A stretch of DNA of 64,000 nucleotides from Cheiracanthium punctorium (taxonomy: Eukaryota; Arthropoda; Arachnida; Araneae; Cheiracanthiidae), in the NCBI GenBank assembly GCA_038373885.1, contig JAWZYV010016922.1, positions 496,001 to 560,000 of the forward strand, written 5' to 3'. The position numbers were made by a program, and so were the translations under genes. This document shows, in pieces, positions 42,147-55,934 of the stretch. The notes beneath the pieces were generated by a model. The model did not search any database. It was not told the origin of the DNA and was given only the letters and a program-made list of their open reading frames with translations. Position 1 is the first letter of the stretch. Each line of letters opens with the position of its first letter.

Positions 42147-45100
42147 TATTGAAAATAAAACATTAGAAGCTTTATGAAGTATAGCCTTAAGTTTTATGTT
42201 GTCTAGTTATTAATTTTGTAGTTTCAGGTGATGGCTGAATATTAAAACACACATTGCATAATTTTAAACTTGCTGCTTGGAATAATCTTCCACTTAACTG
42301 TATTTAGGTTTGTATTACTGATGCACAATGTAAAACATTAATCTTCTGAGGGGGATAAATATTGTAGATTCACAGTATAAAAATAACACCATTTAAAAAT
42401 ATACAGTATGTAGTTTACAAATATGTGTATGTTGTCTATTGATTTTTCTTTTATTAAATTCACTATAAAAGTTTTTAATTTTCATAAATTTATATTTATT
42501 TCTATGTTCAATATTATGCTTATTTTATTATTAAATTGTGAATTATGTCTGTATTTTAGATGTAGTATTTCTGGTTATGTTGTTTAGAATCAAGACTGTA
42601 TGAATGTAATATTTTATTATTACATTATCATTTCGTAAAATAAAATACAATGTTTGTGTTATGGGAAGTGCTGTATTGAAAGGTAAACTTATGTTTTTGT
42701 AAATATATGGTAGAGTTTTGTGGTTTTAAAGGTTTTATTTGTATTTTGTTTGTTAAATGTACTTATTTACAAAGTTAGCATATTTTTGTTCACAGAGTAC
42801 TATTGAAAGTATGTGGAATCATTAAAAGAAAAAAAAAAGTATTTATAATCTAGTTTCAGATTATTGATGTCAGTTTATATTTACAGATATTTAAAGTTGC
42901 TTATTTTATTGATAGTCTTAAAAATAATTTTAAATATCTTTATGGCATTATTTATTGTTCTTGTGCTAAAATTCTTTTGCACTTTCATGGTTGTATTTAT
43001 TTATAAGATCACAAGTTTTTGTTGGACTGTTGTATGTTGTTTCCCTGCTTTTTTTCTTTCTTTTTTTTTTAATTGCTTTTCTTTTAATATTTCCTTTAAA
43101 TTATAATTTTCATTGACCTGACCATATTGCTTTCTAAAGATAAAGCTTTTCATTTGTTAAAATAATGCATTTGTCAGCAAAATACTACAGAAATATGTTT
43201 TCTAAGACACTACTGAACTTGCTTTATATTTATAAATACTATATTATACTTTTAATTAATACTTGTGTGTTCTAATACACTTATGTGTAGATTTTGTTTA
43301 GGATATATTTGTTTATTGATTGATGTAGCATTTGTCAAAAGAAAATACGTTTATAAATTCAGCTCATATTATTTATTGTAATTGATACATATTTCTCTTG
43401 TAATAATATTCATTTTACTAAACAACATTAATGACTAATACTTTCTTGTTGTAAATTTATCTTTCAAAACACTTTTAAATGAATTTCAAATAAAATCATG
43501 TTTAGTATCTCTGCATAAGTTCTGCTATTACAGTTTTGTCTCAGTGAAAACTATTTTCATAATTTAAACATGTTATGATTGAAAACAGCATTTAAGAAGG
43601 AAAAAAAGTTGTGCATTTTACTTTGTAGTTTAATATAAGTAAATTATCATCCTTTAAATACTCTAAAATATACCTCTACAAATAAAAATGTTAAACAAGG
43701 TCTGTGTTTTTGGCATTGCCTGTTATTGTTTATGTATTAGATAATGATTTTTTTTTTTTTACCTTTTCACCACCTCAAGTTCATATTGGAGAAAGTAAAT
43801 TATGTATGTTTTGAATTTTTAACTTGCTGTAATATTATAATTATAATAAATTTACCTAAATGGATTAAAAAAGGAATCCATTTTATTACATTATATCTCC
43901 CCCCCCCCCTTCCCTTTCTCTTTGAATCAAGTAGGGTGTGTGAAATGTACTTCTTGAGCAAGTGACTTAGAACATAATACTTACTGAGAATTTTAATATT
44001 TTATTTTTAATCCCCCCCCCCCCCGATTTCATTGTATTTTTAGTTTTTATTTGAATTCTAGAAGCATTAGTTAGACCAGTGAAAGAAAAAGTGAATACTA
44101 CTACTATATAAAATCACCACAGTGCAGATTTTCAGCTCCTAACTGCGCCAAGTCAGCATCTTTTATGATGTTATTTTAGCTTACATAGTGTTATAAATAT
44201 TTACTGTTAGTAAGATTAAAAAGTTGTTGTGTATCATTAAAAAATTAAGTTATTTGTGAAGTATGTTAATAATTTTATTTCATTTTGTGTTTCATTATCA
44301 TCTAATATTGTGCCAAACATCTATCTTAACTGAAATATTCATAATTTGTTAGGTTAAATGTCTAATTGAATAATAATAATCATTTGATATGCTCAACCCC
44401 CCTAGTTCTGCAATAATTAATGAGATATTTAGTATCATAACTGATAGTATTATTAATTTGCTGATCGTGCCCTTTTTTTATACCTACTTAGAACTAGTAA
44501 CTTATTCTTTGCTGAAAAACAATTAAAATTAGACATTTTGAAATTTAAAGACTTCTAAATGTTGTAGGCTCACGTATTTAAAGCATGAAAAATCTATTAG
44601 TAACACCCTGATAATACCTGTTAAATGCATCACAAATTCAGATTTTATTAGGTTTTTAGAATTTTGTTTGGTCTGATAAATTTTAAGCTAAACAAGGCAC
44701 TGAACTTTAGTCTATACGGAACCACATTGTATTAAGCTTCAGTTGCAGATTAATGAATTCATCATTGCAGTTGAAATATCATGCCTTCTAAAAGTAATTG
44801 TTGAACATTAGCAACAAGAAAATTAATATTTTTGGTATTGAAACACAGTGATATTATAGCAATTTATATGTTCATCTGAAAATTACGCTAAAACTTGTTT
44901 TTAAAATTCATGATATATCTGTATATATTCATTACAAACTTTTCAGGAATATCAGGGAATACCAGTTTTTAGATCTTATTTAGTTCATCATGAACCAATT
45001 ATGGCATGAATGTAAGCTCGACATAATCTGAAAATAATACTTGCAACACGAACTAAACACACAGTAACATAGAGCAGCAATTTTTGTAGTTCATAGAAGA

Positions 45101-45571
45101 AAGGAAACAGAAACCATATATTTTTGCGTATCCATTATAAATCTGCATTCTGTGAAGTAATTGGTTGAACTGATTTTTTCAAACTTTGTTGTATAAAAAT
45201 CGAACCATTATGGGTCCATAATTAATAATTAAAATCAATATTTTTTATGGATTTATCAAAATATTTTCTTCAATATCAGATTTTTACTATTTTATCAGGA
45301 GCGAAATTTTTCTTGGGATACTCCTGAACTTTTATTTTAAAAAAATATTTGAATGTTTTAGTTGAAATTTATGTTAAAATTATAAATTTCTGATATACAC
45401 CTAAGGCCATAAAAAGCATTAATTTATATTGCTTTAGATAAATTTTGCATATTGTTTATCCAACTTTCTCCTCCCTTAGACCAATTTGCAAAAATATTTT
45501 CAGGCTGTAGTTTCATCTCTGTTTTATATAAACTAGCATTTACAAATTATTTGAATTTTATTTTTCTTAAA

Positions 45572-45606
<35 letters not shown>

Positions 45607-46796
45607 CAAAACTACTCTTGCTTCTGAAAAGCAACCTAGAAACTAGTAGGGAAAAAAAAGTTTCTCTCAAACTGCCTGCCGCCCCTCCTCCAGAGAAGAA
45701 AAAATGTAAACAATGTGTTGAATTGTAATTTTCATAGGGGGAAAAATAATTTTTATTAATTCAATCAGTTTATTGAAACTCATTTTCTCAAAACATTAAA
45801 TTATGTGTAAAACAATAAAAATTGAGTAAGCTAAAATAGTTTTTTCTTGAATAACCTAGTTGTTTCATGACTATAAGATTAGTTGAAAGTAAAAAAAACA
45901 AAACTGAACAAAAAGTCAGTGCTTTTGAAAGGAAAATGTGATAAAATTTTTCTTTAGTCAGTTGAAAATACTCCCGTTTTTCATACTCAAGTATGCATGC
46001 TGTTCTTGTTGATGATTTATGTGTAAACTCACAGTTAATATTGAGTGGCTGACTGATTAACTAAATAATATCAAAAATATTCAATTTTAAAAATTTATAC
46101 ATAAAAGTTAGCCACCCTCTTTAACTTTTCCCTTTTTTTTTTAAATTAAATTATTCATATTTGGTAAACAATTTACAAATTTACTATCAAATAAAACTGT
46201 TTTAATGAGGTGAAAAACTTTAGAATCTGTATCTTTTTTCCCCTTTGTCCAATAATACTAATTAAGCATGCTTCTTCTCAATCAAATTACAAAAATTAGT
46301 TATTTGATATAGATATCAAGTGTATGTAAATTGTATTTTGTACTAAACTATGTCATAATGTTCTTGAATGGGAAAATAGTATGATGGAATAATGAATTTG
46401 CATTTGTCTCTGTAATGCATGATTGTATTTCTTATAAGATATTTCAGAAACATTTTTACATATATATATATATATATAATATGTATATATAAATCTTAAA
46501 TTAAAGGTTCTAGAATCAGTTCTTATTTATTGTCAACTTATAAATGTAGCAGTTTTAGAAAAAAATAATTAAAATTTTGTAATCAGTTGTTGAGAAAAAA
46601 ATGTCTAAACATTTTAATAATTCACTGTGCTCAAACAGCATAAAGAACAAATATTTTTTCCTTTCTCGAGGATTGTGAAAAGCTGTATTTTGCATATTTG
46701 TTCAAAACATCTAATGCCAGTTATAATTTCAGAGCACACAATATGAATTTGATTAAATAATAACTGTTTCTAACATCTTCCCTTAATGAAATTTGT
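42147..46796. other. Transposon-poor AT-rich stretch
   Basis: 4.6 kb without recognisable TIR ends, exons or RNA genes. It contains C runs near 43901 and 44013, T runs near 45571-45606 and an AT dinucleotide run near 46460-46479. Frames such as 42864-43106 are hydrophobic by T-rich composition. It could belong to a very long RXR 3' UTR, but nothing in the sequence proves it. Confidence 0.4.
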
Positions 46797-47480
46797 AGGA
46801 TGTCCCTAAAAGATGGTAACACACTTTAATTCTTTATCTATTAGAAATTGGGCAGTATAAATTGAAAAGAAGTTTAAAATATGGTAAGGAAAAACACAAT
46901 GGTAAGAAAAAATTCCTCTTGTTAATTCTCAAAAAGTGACACTTATTAAATTTGTATACAACCAACCCCCTCTCCCCATACAAAAAAGAAAAAGGAAAAT
47001 TCCTCTTTAGTAAAATGTGACGCCATGTACTTTATGAGATGATGTACAAAATTTGAGAATTATATTCTGAAAGGTGTCATGTTTCAATGTTTGAAAGGTA
47101 AATAAATCACACCGGATAAAGGCTTTCAGGGGTTACTCTGAACTGTCCAAGATTTTTTGCACTCTATCAACATTTATATTAAAATTTAGTGTAGCCCTTG
47201 ACCATCTCTATTTAAGGATATTTCTGAGACACTTTAGGGTACAATTCTTAATTTCATTGCCTAATTCTTGTATAGAGCAACACTTTACTAATTTTTCTTT
47301 TGTTTTGTTCGCGGGGTTGTATACAAATTTAAGTGTCACTTTTTAAAAATTAATGAGGTGAAGTTTCTCATATGTTGTCTTTTTCCCTACCTAATTTTGA
47401 ACATTTTTTTAAAATTTACATTGCCTATTTATCCCAAAAGAACTAAAGCCTGTTACCATCTTTTTGGAACACACTGTATA
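46797..47480. mobile_element. Foldback element, arms about 165 bp
   Basis: The left arm (46797-46965) and right arm (47320-47480) are imperfect inverses. Shared landmarks are AAGATGGTAACA near each outer edge, AAAAGTGACACTT, and TTTGTATACAACC at each inner edge. The spacer is about 350 bp and AT-rich. The tip GTCCC/GTTCC...TACA is degraded and no target duplication is certain. Confidence 0.75.
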
Positions 47481-48292
47481 ACCAAGCAATTTTGTTGGAA
47501 CACTTGATACATGTAATTGTACTAATTTTTTTTAAATCTATTTATATTAACTTTTTAAAACTATTATAACTTTTGAACCTGAAATATCTGATTGCTTAAT
47601 GTTTTTATAATGATGTTCATGAACAAGAGTGATGTAAGTCATGCTAATTATTAGAATGTAATTGTTCTTTTATAATGAATATTATTAGTTAGGAAATATT
47701 ATTGTAAAGTAATTTTGTTTTAAAGTATATTGCATGTGCTTTTTGCATTACTTTTGGTGAAAAATTGTTCTATGAAGTACAAGTTTAAGCTGTATTGAAA
47801 CTGTATCTCAGGTTTCTTTTTTGCTGTGATCAATTCATTTTTGATAATTTTGCATCGAGATTTACTCTTATTATGTATAACTATAATGTGATGCACTGCC
47901 ACCTCGTAGTGAAGTACAGTTCGCACTGCCTGTTATCTACCGTGTTTTCAGCTGATTTTTCATGTTTATTTCTAACAATTCATTTTTTAGCTGAAATCAC
48001 TGCCATTTTAACATCTCTTAGTATACCATGAGTTTTATTTTCCTGTTTTTATACTCTTTTTAATGGAAATGTGTATCTTTGGTTTTACAAATAATTTAAG
48101 AGAACATTACACATTCTAACTGGAATATTGCTATTGAAGCTTTTAAATAAAAATGTTGTCATGTCTTTGTTTTGTTTTATTATAATAATAATGATGAATT
48201 TTATCACGAAGCTAAGAATTTGAAATTCTTTTATACTTTGAAATCTGAAAGATTGTAGTGCGTCAAGTACATTTTGTGTCTTTTGTTTGGGG

Positions 48293-48324
<32 letters not shown>

Positions 48325-48626
48325 GCTTTTTATTTTTTCAATACCTAAAAAAAATAGCTATGCTTACTCTCAAATGCAAGGATCAAATATTAGATCAGGA
48401 TCATATGACAGACACCTGACCCACAGAACAGCAATAGATTATATAGTTCCATCTTGTCTGTTATCAGAATGTTGGAGCACTACTACACCAAGGTGTCCTT
48501 TATTTTATGGCTTCAAGATTTTTTTCACACACACACCCTCATTTTTTTCTTATGTTAAACACTTAGAAATAACATTTCTTGAAAATTGAACAATATTAAC
48601 CTGTGACAAATTGCATCAAGTTTTAC
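47481..48626. other. AT-rich spacer with poly-A run
   Basis: No gene seen. A run of about 27 A residues follows GGGG at 48290-48320 and produces a Lys-rich frame start by composition only. Confidence 0.45.
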
Positions 48627-48846
48627 CCCTTAACATAGCATGTGCCAGTGGTCTGTTGTTTCAGGTGTGCACTGCAGTATACCTTATACAAGCCCAAATT
48701 TTATTATTATTAAATATGTTACACATACCCTTAAAACGTTTTAGAAGGTACATCCAATACATTTAATATTAAAAAAAATATTTTTGGCTTGCATACTGTA
48801 ATGCACAGCTGAAACAGCAGACCACCGACACATGCTATATTAAGGG
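48627..48846. mobile_element. MITE, CCCTTAACATAGCATGTG ends
   Basis: The left end CCCTTAACATAGCATGTG is matched in inverse at the right end (CACATGCTATATTAAGGG), and the pairing continues imperfectly for about 55 bp through GTGGTCTG and GTTTCAG words. TA lies just outside each end, one base further out on the left. 220 bp, no coding. Confidence 0.75.
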
Positions 48847-49763
48847 TACAACTTTTAATACAATTTGGCACGAATTAATACAGTCCAAATTCCAAGAAAT
48901 TTTATTGTCGACTGTTCTAACATTTAAAAAAAAAGAGAGGTTATGCATGAAAAATATCTTCATAAATTAAAGGACAATCAACAGCTACATGCATGCCATT
49001 GTCTGCTTCAACAATTCATGAATGTCTCTTACCCATTAAAATGAGTTTAGGAGTTTCTTAAGCCCTGCTCCCGTCAAAACCTCAAGCTAAGCTTTCTCAT
49101 GCCCATCATATTTCCGGGTAGTAGTGTTCAAATGTTATGCACCAAAAAGATAAGAGCATTTATATTCTTATGCGCAATTTTTTTTTTTTTTTTTTGTATC
49201 TCATTTTACACAACATGACAATACCAGACTATTTTTTATTTAATTTGGAGATAGCGTATTTTTAAATAAATGGTAGCAATACTCAAATACGTGTATTTGT
49301 GATATGCATTGTGCAATCTTAGGTCACTTTTTTTTACTATGTTCAAAGAAAACTTTGCAAATGTTTATTTGATTTATGAAGTAAGTTTAATAAAATTCTC
49401 CTTTAGTGCTTAAAACATATTTTCAATGATTCCCTGCTTACTAGAAAACACATCCAATCTCAATAATCCTGAATGTTAGCTTTTCCTAGAAATTTAGCTT
49501 TTTTTTCTTGTGCGCTAAAAAAATGTCTGAAATGGAACATGCACTTATTTTTGTACAATTTCCTGGAATTGAAAAAATTGGCAGGTTTATGACCGCTTTT
49601 TTGAAAATAATATGATCGTTAAGGGGTTAATACAGCAATTTCCCAAAGCTAGAGAAAACTCGTATATACTACCATACTCAAGGTCATCCTAGAATCTTTG
49701 TGGCCTGATGCAAGGTCAATTTTTTGTAGCTTCTGAATTTTTAGGAAATTTTCTTTTAGTATA
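48847..49763. other. Spacer, nothing recognised
   Basis: AT-rich with a T run at 49179-49195. No exon or transposon end was identified. Confidence 0.45.
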
Positions 49764-50464
49764 CAGTGAATTTTTTTTTCTCAGAGCTGCCAATTTTTCA
49801 TGGCGTGGATTTTTCGGCTCATAGACCTTATGTTAAAATAACCTCCATCAGTGGCCACCTGACTCTCTCTAAACAGCCACCAAGTGGGATTGCCAATCTC
49901 ATTTTTCGGGAAGTTCTACTCACTTCATGCTTTAATTTTGAGCAGAAAAACTTAAGGTCGGGTTTATGGTCGAATATAAGATCTAGGAATAACTCGCGAA
50001 CTCCATTCCCATAGTTTCTCCCCCCTGACACACATTTTTACAAATGAATTTTTGTGCCTTCCATGTGTTAATTCCGTCCCTGACGAGGAATGCCCTGATG
50101 TTTGTGTAATGGCGAGCAAGCTAAACTTTCAACACAAGCGACTTCAGGGAAAATCAATGAAATTATCGAAAATTCTGAATCGGTTAGAAATCTTTTTAAA
50201 GTAAAAAACGAACTTGAAAAAATGGTTGTTTCAGATAAAAGTAAAAACTTAAAACAGACATTAATTGTACCCTTTTTTCACAAAATGTAAGAAAGCATTA
50301 AATAAAGTACTATTTTCTCTTTAGATAAGTTTTAAATAAGCAATGTGTGTCAGGCTTGTTTATATTATGCATTATAGTAAATAAAACCCTTCAGAGCGGT
50401 CACCCACTCTGAGCAGCCAAATATTCTTGGTACGGTGGGGTGGCCGCTCAGAGAGGTTTCACTG
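49764..50464 (+). mobile_element. pogo/Tigger-like element with a coding tail
   Basis: Bounded by CAGTGAA and inverse CAGTGAAACCTCTCTGAG ends, each next to TA. Subterminal GCCACC/GGTGGCCGCTC words recur near both ends. It contains the open frame at 50102-50290, described separately. Related in end sequence to 41030-42146. Confidence 0.72.
50102..50290 (+). pseudogene. Possible Tigger-type transposase tail
   Basis: 62 codons, Lys/Glu-rich, ending SKNLKQTLIVPFFHKM and a stop. Tigger/jerky-like transposases often finish with a similar short Q-T-x-(I/L)-x-x-F-F-x-K tail, and the position just inside a pogo-type end fits. The catalytic domain is missing, so this is a remnant at best. Confidence 0.4.
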
Positions 50465-53400
50465 TATATTAATAAAATAAAAAAAAACTTTTCTCATTAC
50501 TAAAGCACTTTTATATTACTTTCACCTGTATATATGTATCAATGTAATAAATTCTTGTAATTCAATTTTCATACATGGCAAATGGAAGATAGATGACAAT
50601 TTAATAATGTTGAAAATGATATACTTAGCATTTACAGTTCTTTAACAGTAGCACACAAAAGAATTCCTATATATTATGCTCTCTGAGCAATCGTGGTTTG
50701 AGGCTTATTTTAGAGACATCCATCTATTTCAAACTAATGAAAATTGATGTATGCAAGTTAATCATTACAAAATAGGGCCTTCCATCGGAAATAGCTTATG
50801 TAGCATTTGATTTAGTTTTTTGCAGAAGCATTTTAAAAAATCCAAATAAATTATGATCTAAAACAGTTCATCAACATTAATCTACTTCAAGCACAATATA
50901 AGTATATAGATGTTTTTACAACTTATGCTTCAGTTAAAAGATGGAAATGATATTTAAAGCTTTTACAGGGTCTCACAATACATTGCATAACTTTTGCAAT
51001 TGTATTAGAAAGTATTTTGTAATGGATGTTTTTGATATAAATCATCTTTCTTGTTCAGTTTAGTATAGAAAACCTAATTTTTACTTCTTAGTTCAGTTTT
51101 CTAAGTCTAAAAACTTAAAAATAAGTTATAGTTAAAACACGCTTTTAAAGCAATATGAACTAAAATATAATCTTTAAATGTAAAGCTTTTGTTCTACTGT
51201 AGCATGATGCCCTTCAAATTGGTAAAATTTAACATTTTGAACTAAGCTTTAAATAAGAATAAGGTGATTCACAATAAATAAATAACTTTTATGTTAGAAA
51301 AAGTGAGGTGTTTTCCACTTTCTCATTTTTATATTGACAATATTTATAAATAAAACTAAATTTAAAAAAAAAAATTGAACAAATTGATTTTTTTTCGTTT
51401 TATCAATCACTTTATTCTTATTTAAAGCTCAATTCAAAATGTTAAATTTTACTGAATTTGGGGAGGAGGTGGATCATATTGCTTTGCATGTTTGCTTTTT
51501 AAAACTGACATTTTTTTTTTAATAACTTTACACACTTTCCAAAACTTCATAGGAATCTATATATATTTACAGCAATTAGAACAGTGAAAAGAGTCTTATA
51601 CATAAATAGGAGTAAACTTTTGGCAACTTAAAAATCTATAGAAATTTGTGTCTTCCCAACTTTATTTTCCCTCGCAGAAAGAATTTACAGTAGTTGGTCT
51701 TCCTGAATTTACTAATGACTTGGAATTCTAAGTTAATTTCACACGTTAGCTGACAAGGACAGATTAAGAAGGGGGGGACAATTGCCCTTCTCAAGAAAAA
51801 AAGAAATTAATGTAAAAGATCCTATTTTACTTCCATAAAATGGATGTGTATGTGAATCTTCCAACTCCACTGCCCTCACCCATGAAATTGCATTAATCTG
51901 TCGCTGTTAACTAATGAGTGCTAGCTGACTATAGAAGCTACTAGTATTCATGGTACGCTAATTTAAGTTCTTGAAAATAAAACAAAGCTTTAAAAAAAAT
52001 AAGAAGCATGCATTTTGTTTCATAAAACTTTATTATAAAGAACTGAAATACAAAAAACTACATTTTTACAGAAATACTAACAAGATAACATTTCTCACAC
52101 ACATTGTTGTGAAGAGTGTTATATTTACAAGTTGAATATAACATTGTAAAGTTTTTGAAATAAATGTATAAGTAACACGCAGTGCGAGAACACCTTAATA
52201 AAATCAAGCTTTCTCAAAAGCATTTATTACTCATAAAATAAAAGAAATAAAAATACATTTATTTTAATTATATTGACTAGTAATTTAAGTTTTGAATTAT
52301 ATATTTTTACTATCTTTGACACCTGCTAATTATCCAATTATTTCTAAATATGCATATGCACAGTTGTACTACTGCAAGAGAATATTTTTTTAAACATCTA
52401 AGAAATACTTTTTATTTTACAAACATTCTTTTAATTTTAAATTATTGTTAAAAAACAAATTTTATTTACATAATCTATTAATAGACAAATAAAGGTAAAC
52501 AAATAAAATAATAATACTCAACACATAAAAACTATTTCAAAAAGATACTAAAAATGTAAATAAATGTTTTTCAACAAGAACAGGGGAAAAAAGAGTAACA
52601 AAGATTTTTTTAGCCTAATACTCTCAATAAACTTTCTACTAAAATAATTAGAGAATTTTGCATACCATATTATATTTAGCAAAGTAAAGCATTTTTTTTA
52701 AAATGTGTGTCTGTACCCAAAATGAACTTATTTGCACATTAACCATTTGAGTTGGTGCCATGCCATTAATTTACTTTATGGTAAGATATTTTGCAGAATC
52801 TAGATATTTCACCCCTTTCATTGAAATGTTCTTTTGCAAAATTCCAAAGACTGAAAAGTACACTTGTAAGAATAGGGAAAGAATCTCTGGGACAGCAGTA
52901 GACCTGATTGGTGACTTTTTGTCTACAGCATTCCACGGGACAACTGCTGTCCCAGCTGGCGTCAAAAAATTTGATGATCATTTGATTGAATCATCAATGG
53001 TTAAATCTATCCCATAGGTTTGTGTTACTACACACTAACAACAGATTTTAATATTTAGTTTTGCAGCTCTTCATGCATTATGGCAACTGAGAAAATTATT
53101 AAGAGTAAAACTGAACTTGCAATTTTATCTTACATTTGTCAACATATTACTAAATAAATATTTCCAATTTGTTCAGAAACAGCCATTTGAATAAGCTTGT
53201 GAGTAATATTTTATATAAGTAAACAGCATGCAAATAACAAATATAGTATTAAAAATACTCTAAAATTCAGTGGCAACTCGCCCATATAACTACTGTAAGC
53301 AGTGGTTTTACTTTCCATTATAAGGTGACATTATGAAACAGTTGGGCGTGCATGAGAAAACTAAATATTGATATAATTGTCTCATTTATTTTGTAAGGTA

Positions 53401-53478
53401 ATTATTAAAACTTGCTCAGCACAGTGCCCATCCAAGTCCTAGAGAATCTTGATATATATATATATATATATATATATA
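50465..53478. other. AT-rich spacer, nothing certain
   Basis: 3 kb with no recognised gene. At 52760-53017 both strands are open; the segment includes a GGGACAGCAGT / ACTGCTGTCCC inverted pair (52889 and 52945), so it may be a small hairpin element rather than an exon. No splice-framed protein was recognised. Confidence 0.4.
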
Positions 53479-54253
53479 CAGGGTTCCCACACTTTTTCGC
53501 AGTATGAATTCCAGGAGTTTTTAAAGAGTTTTCCAGGAGAAAATATAATTTTTCCAGGAGTACACATAAATACCTTTTCTAACCAAGCATCATTGAAAAC
53601 GCATTTTCCACCCGGCATCTTTAGGCAAATTGAAAAGGATGAAAATCTCAGGATGGTTTAAAATTGTACTACCATCAGACACGTACAGATTATTTCCAAC
53701 AAACTGCCGCAAACGGCGAGCTTTGTAAGCATGTACCCCGTGTACCAAAGAAGAGATAAGAGCATACAGCTCATACACCAATCACGAGATACTTTCGCAG
53801 TGACGTAAGAGCTAGCAGTTAGCGATAAAAGAGTTTGAGAACGCCAACGGGCTTAGTTCAGGAATGAAATTATTAGATATGAGGAGAGCAGGGACAAATG
53901 TCTACAGCGAATCGCACCATCATTCTAACTTTTTGCAGTAAGCTTTCAGCCAACTGAAGTGATTACAATACCTTGTCTCCAAGTCCGTGGCAGGAACATC
54001 AATAAACATGGCAGTGGATTATTACACTTTAAACACGAGTCTAAAAAAATTTTCAGCAGATTGCACTTGCGAAAAAATTTTTTTGCACTTTAAATTCAAG
54101 AAAGAAAACTAAAACAATATTTCCAGGAGTCAATACTAAAATTTCAGGAGTTAACAGAAAAATTAGTAAAATCCAGGAGTTTTCCAGGGCCCTTAAATTT
54201 TTAAATCGAAATCCAGGAGTTTTTAAGGATTTCCAGGAGGTGTATGAACCCTG
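53479..54253. mobile_element. TIR element, CAGGGTTCCCACAC end
   Basis: Left end CAGGGTTCCCACAC, right end inverse CAGGGTTCATACACC. Flanks TATATATA and TATATATG form a 7-of-8 target duplication inside an AT repeat. CCAGGAGTTTT words repeat near both ends. The interior is GC-richer (53660-53960) without a recognisable protein. Confidence 0.75.
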
Positions 54254-54427
54254 TATATATGTGTGTTTTTTTATGAACTGGCAAATGAAATATATAATGT
54301 TTAAGAATTAATTAATTCTTAATTTGCTTTATGAAACATTAATTTTGTATCAGCTATTTTCTACGGCACAAGGTGTTACACTTCACATTTTGCCAGGGTG
54401 CTAAAAGTACATTAGGGAAATAAATAT

Positions 54428-54972
54428 CGGGGACTGATTTGAGGCAGGGCATTCTTGGGCAAGCATCATATCCACAGCTTTTTTTTTTTTTAGCTAAACG
54501 GTATAGTCTCTGGCAATTATTCAGCGCAAATTTATGATTAAGCTTGGCCTATCTAGTGATGTATGCTGAACAATAGGAAACCATAGAGCTGATTTTCAAT
54601 CGCAACAAATAAAAGGAAATAGCTTCCTAAGTGGAGCAAAGTGATCTATTCCACTATAAATAAATGCTTTGATATAAGCATTAATAAAACAAATACAAAA
54701 ATGTTGGGGAACATGTTACTTGAAAATATGGAATGAAATTAATGACTGAAAATTAAATAATATAATTGAAATACTTGTTATCCTACATAATATTATCTAA
54801 CTAATGCATTTCACTTTGCATCTTGATTAAATAATCATTTTTATGATGTTATTAACATCCTTCTTTGAATTGTGTGATATGAAAGTTGCTTTGTAGGCAA
54901 GGAAGTTTTCGTAAGAGGAGGGCCTCCAATAAAACTTTTGTCCTCTTCTCCCATCTCGCCAATCGGTCCCTG
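54428..54972. mobile_element. hAT-type MITE, CRGGGACYGATT ends
   Basis: Left end CGGGGACTGATTTG and right end inverse CAGGGACCGATTGG, flanked by ATAAATAT and ATAAATAC, a 7-of-8 duplication. Internal GGCAGGGCATTC and GGGCAAGC words link it to 35531-35688. Confidence 0.72.
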
Positions 54973-55601
54973 ATAAATACAAGTCTAATACAAAAAACAA
55001 TGTAGAAATATAGCTTGAAACTTATAACGCTGTTTTACACTTCAACTGTTTCTAAATAGTGCAATACTCAATATTATAATATATTATTTTTTAAAAATGT
55101 CTCAATCGTAAAACAGAATTCTAGGATTAGATTTAAAACAGGAGGCCTCACAGTCAATAATAGTTGAATTCAAGCAGTAATTACTCAGTTGTTTACCAAT
55201 TTTATGGAAACATTTTAATAAAATTTACATGCATATGTTTCTTGAGATTACTTCCTCCAAGAATTTTAGTTACAATTTTAATCACAATATTTTAAACATT
55301 AAAAGCAGTTATAATGCTTTTAAATGAATACAGATAGCTCTGTAATTGTCTCATGCCTGTAATATGCCAGAAGCATTAATAATTTGGTGTTAATAAGATG
55401 TATTTTTTCTTCAAGGAACCAAACTAGAAGTGAATTTCATGTAGAGTTCCAACAGACTATTTTACAAATTTAATAAAATAGTGTTTATTATATCATACTT
55501 GTAAGATATCGAATAATGCTCTGCAAAAAGAAGAAGAAGAAGAAATCATCAGGTTTAACGATCACAAAACTTTTATGATAGGCAATAAAAAATATTTAAT
55601 A
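54973..55601. other. Spacer, nothing recognised
   Basis: AT-rich, with an AAG trinucleotide run near 55529-55543. No exon or element end. Confidence 0.45.
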
Positions 55602-55934
55602 CAACATAGAACCTGTTATCCAGAATAGTCCGGACCAGATTATACTGGAAAATTGGTTGGTCATTAACACGACATCCACTGATTTGATTGGTAGCATTTA
55701 TGTTACTCTACTTTTGATTATAATTAAACGTTCATTGTTAATGAACTACAAAAATAATATAAAACTCTTTAAGATCATGATAAATAACAATCATATTTAC
55801 AGAGGAAGTAGTAAATGAATGATAACGTCTTGAAAACTCAGTCACACACATTTAAAAAAAATTAATTTTTTTCTTTCAGAAAAAAGGGGAATTTAATAGA
55901 TAAAAAATGATTCCGGATAAGAGGTTCCATACTG
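55602..55934. mobile_element. MITE, CARTATRGAACC ends, TA target
   Basis: Left end CAACATAGAACCTGTTATCC, right end inverse CAGTATGGAACCTCTTATCC, with TA outside both. The TTATCCGG subterminal word is typical of pogo/Tigger-derived MITEs. 333 bp, no coding. Confidence 0.75.

Noticed and set aside
42864..43106. 80-codon hydrophobic frame
   Set aside because: T-rich composition, Phe/Ile/Leu rich, no homology recognised.
52760..53017. Possible exon open on both strands
   Set aside because: Neither strand gave a recognisable protein or clear splice pair, and an internal inverted repeat suggests a small element.
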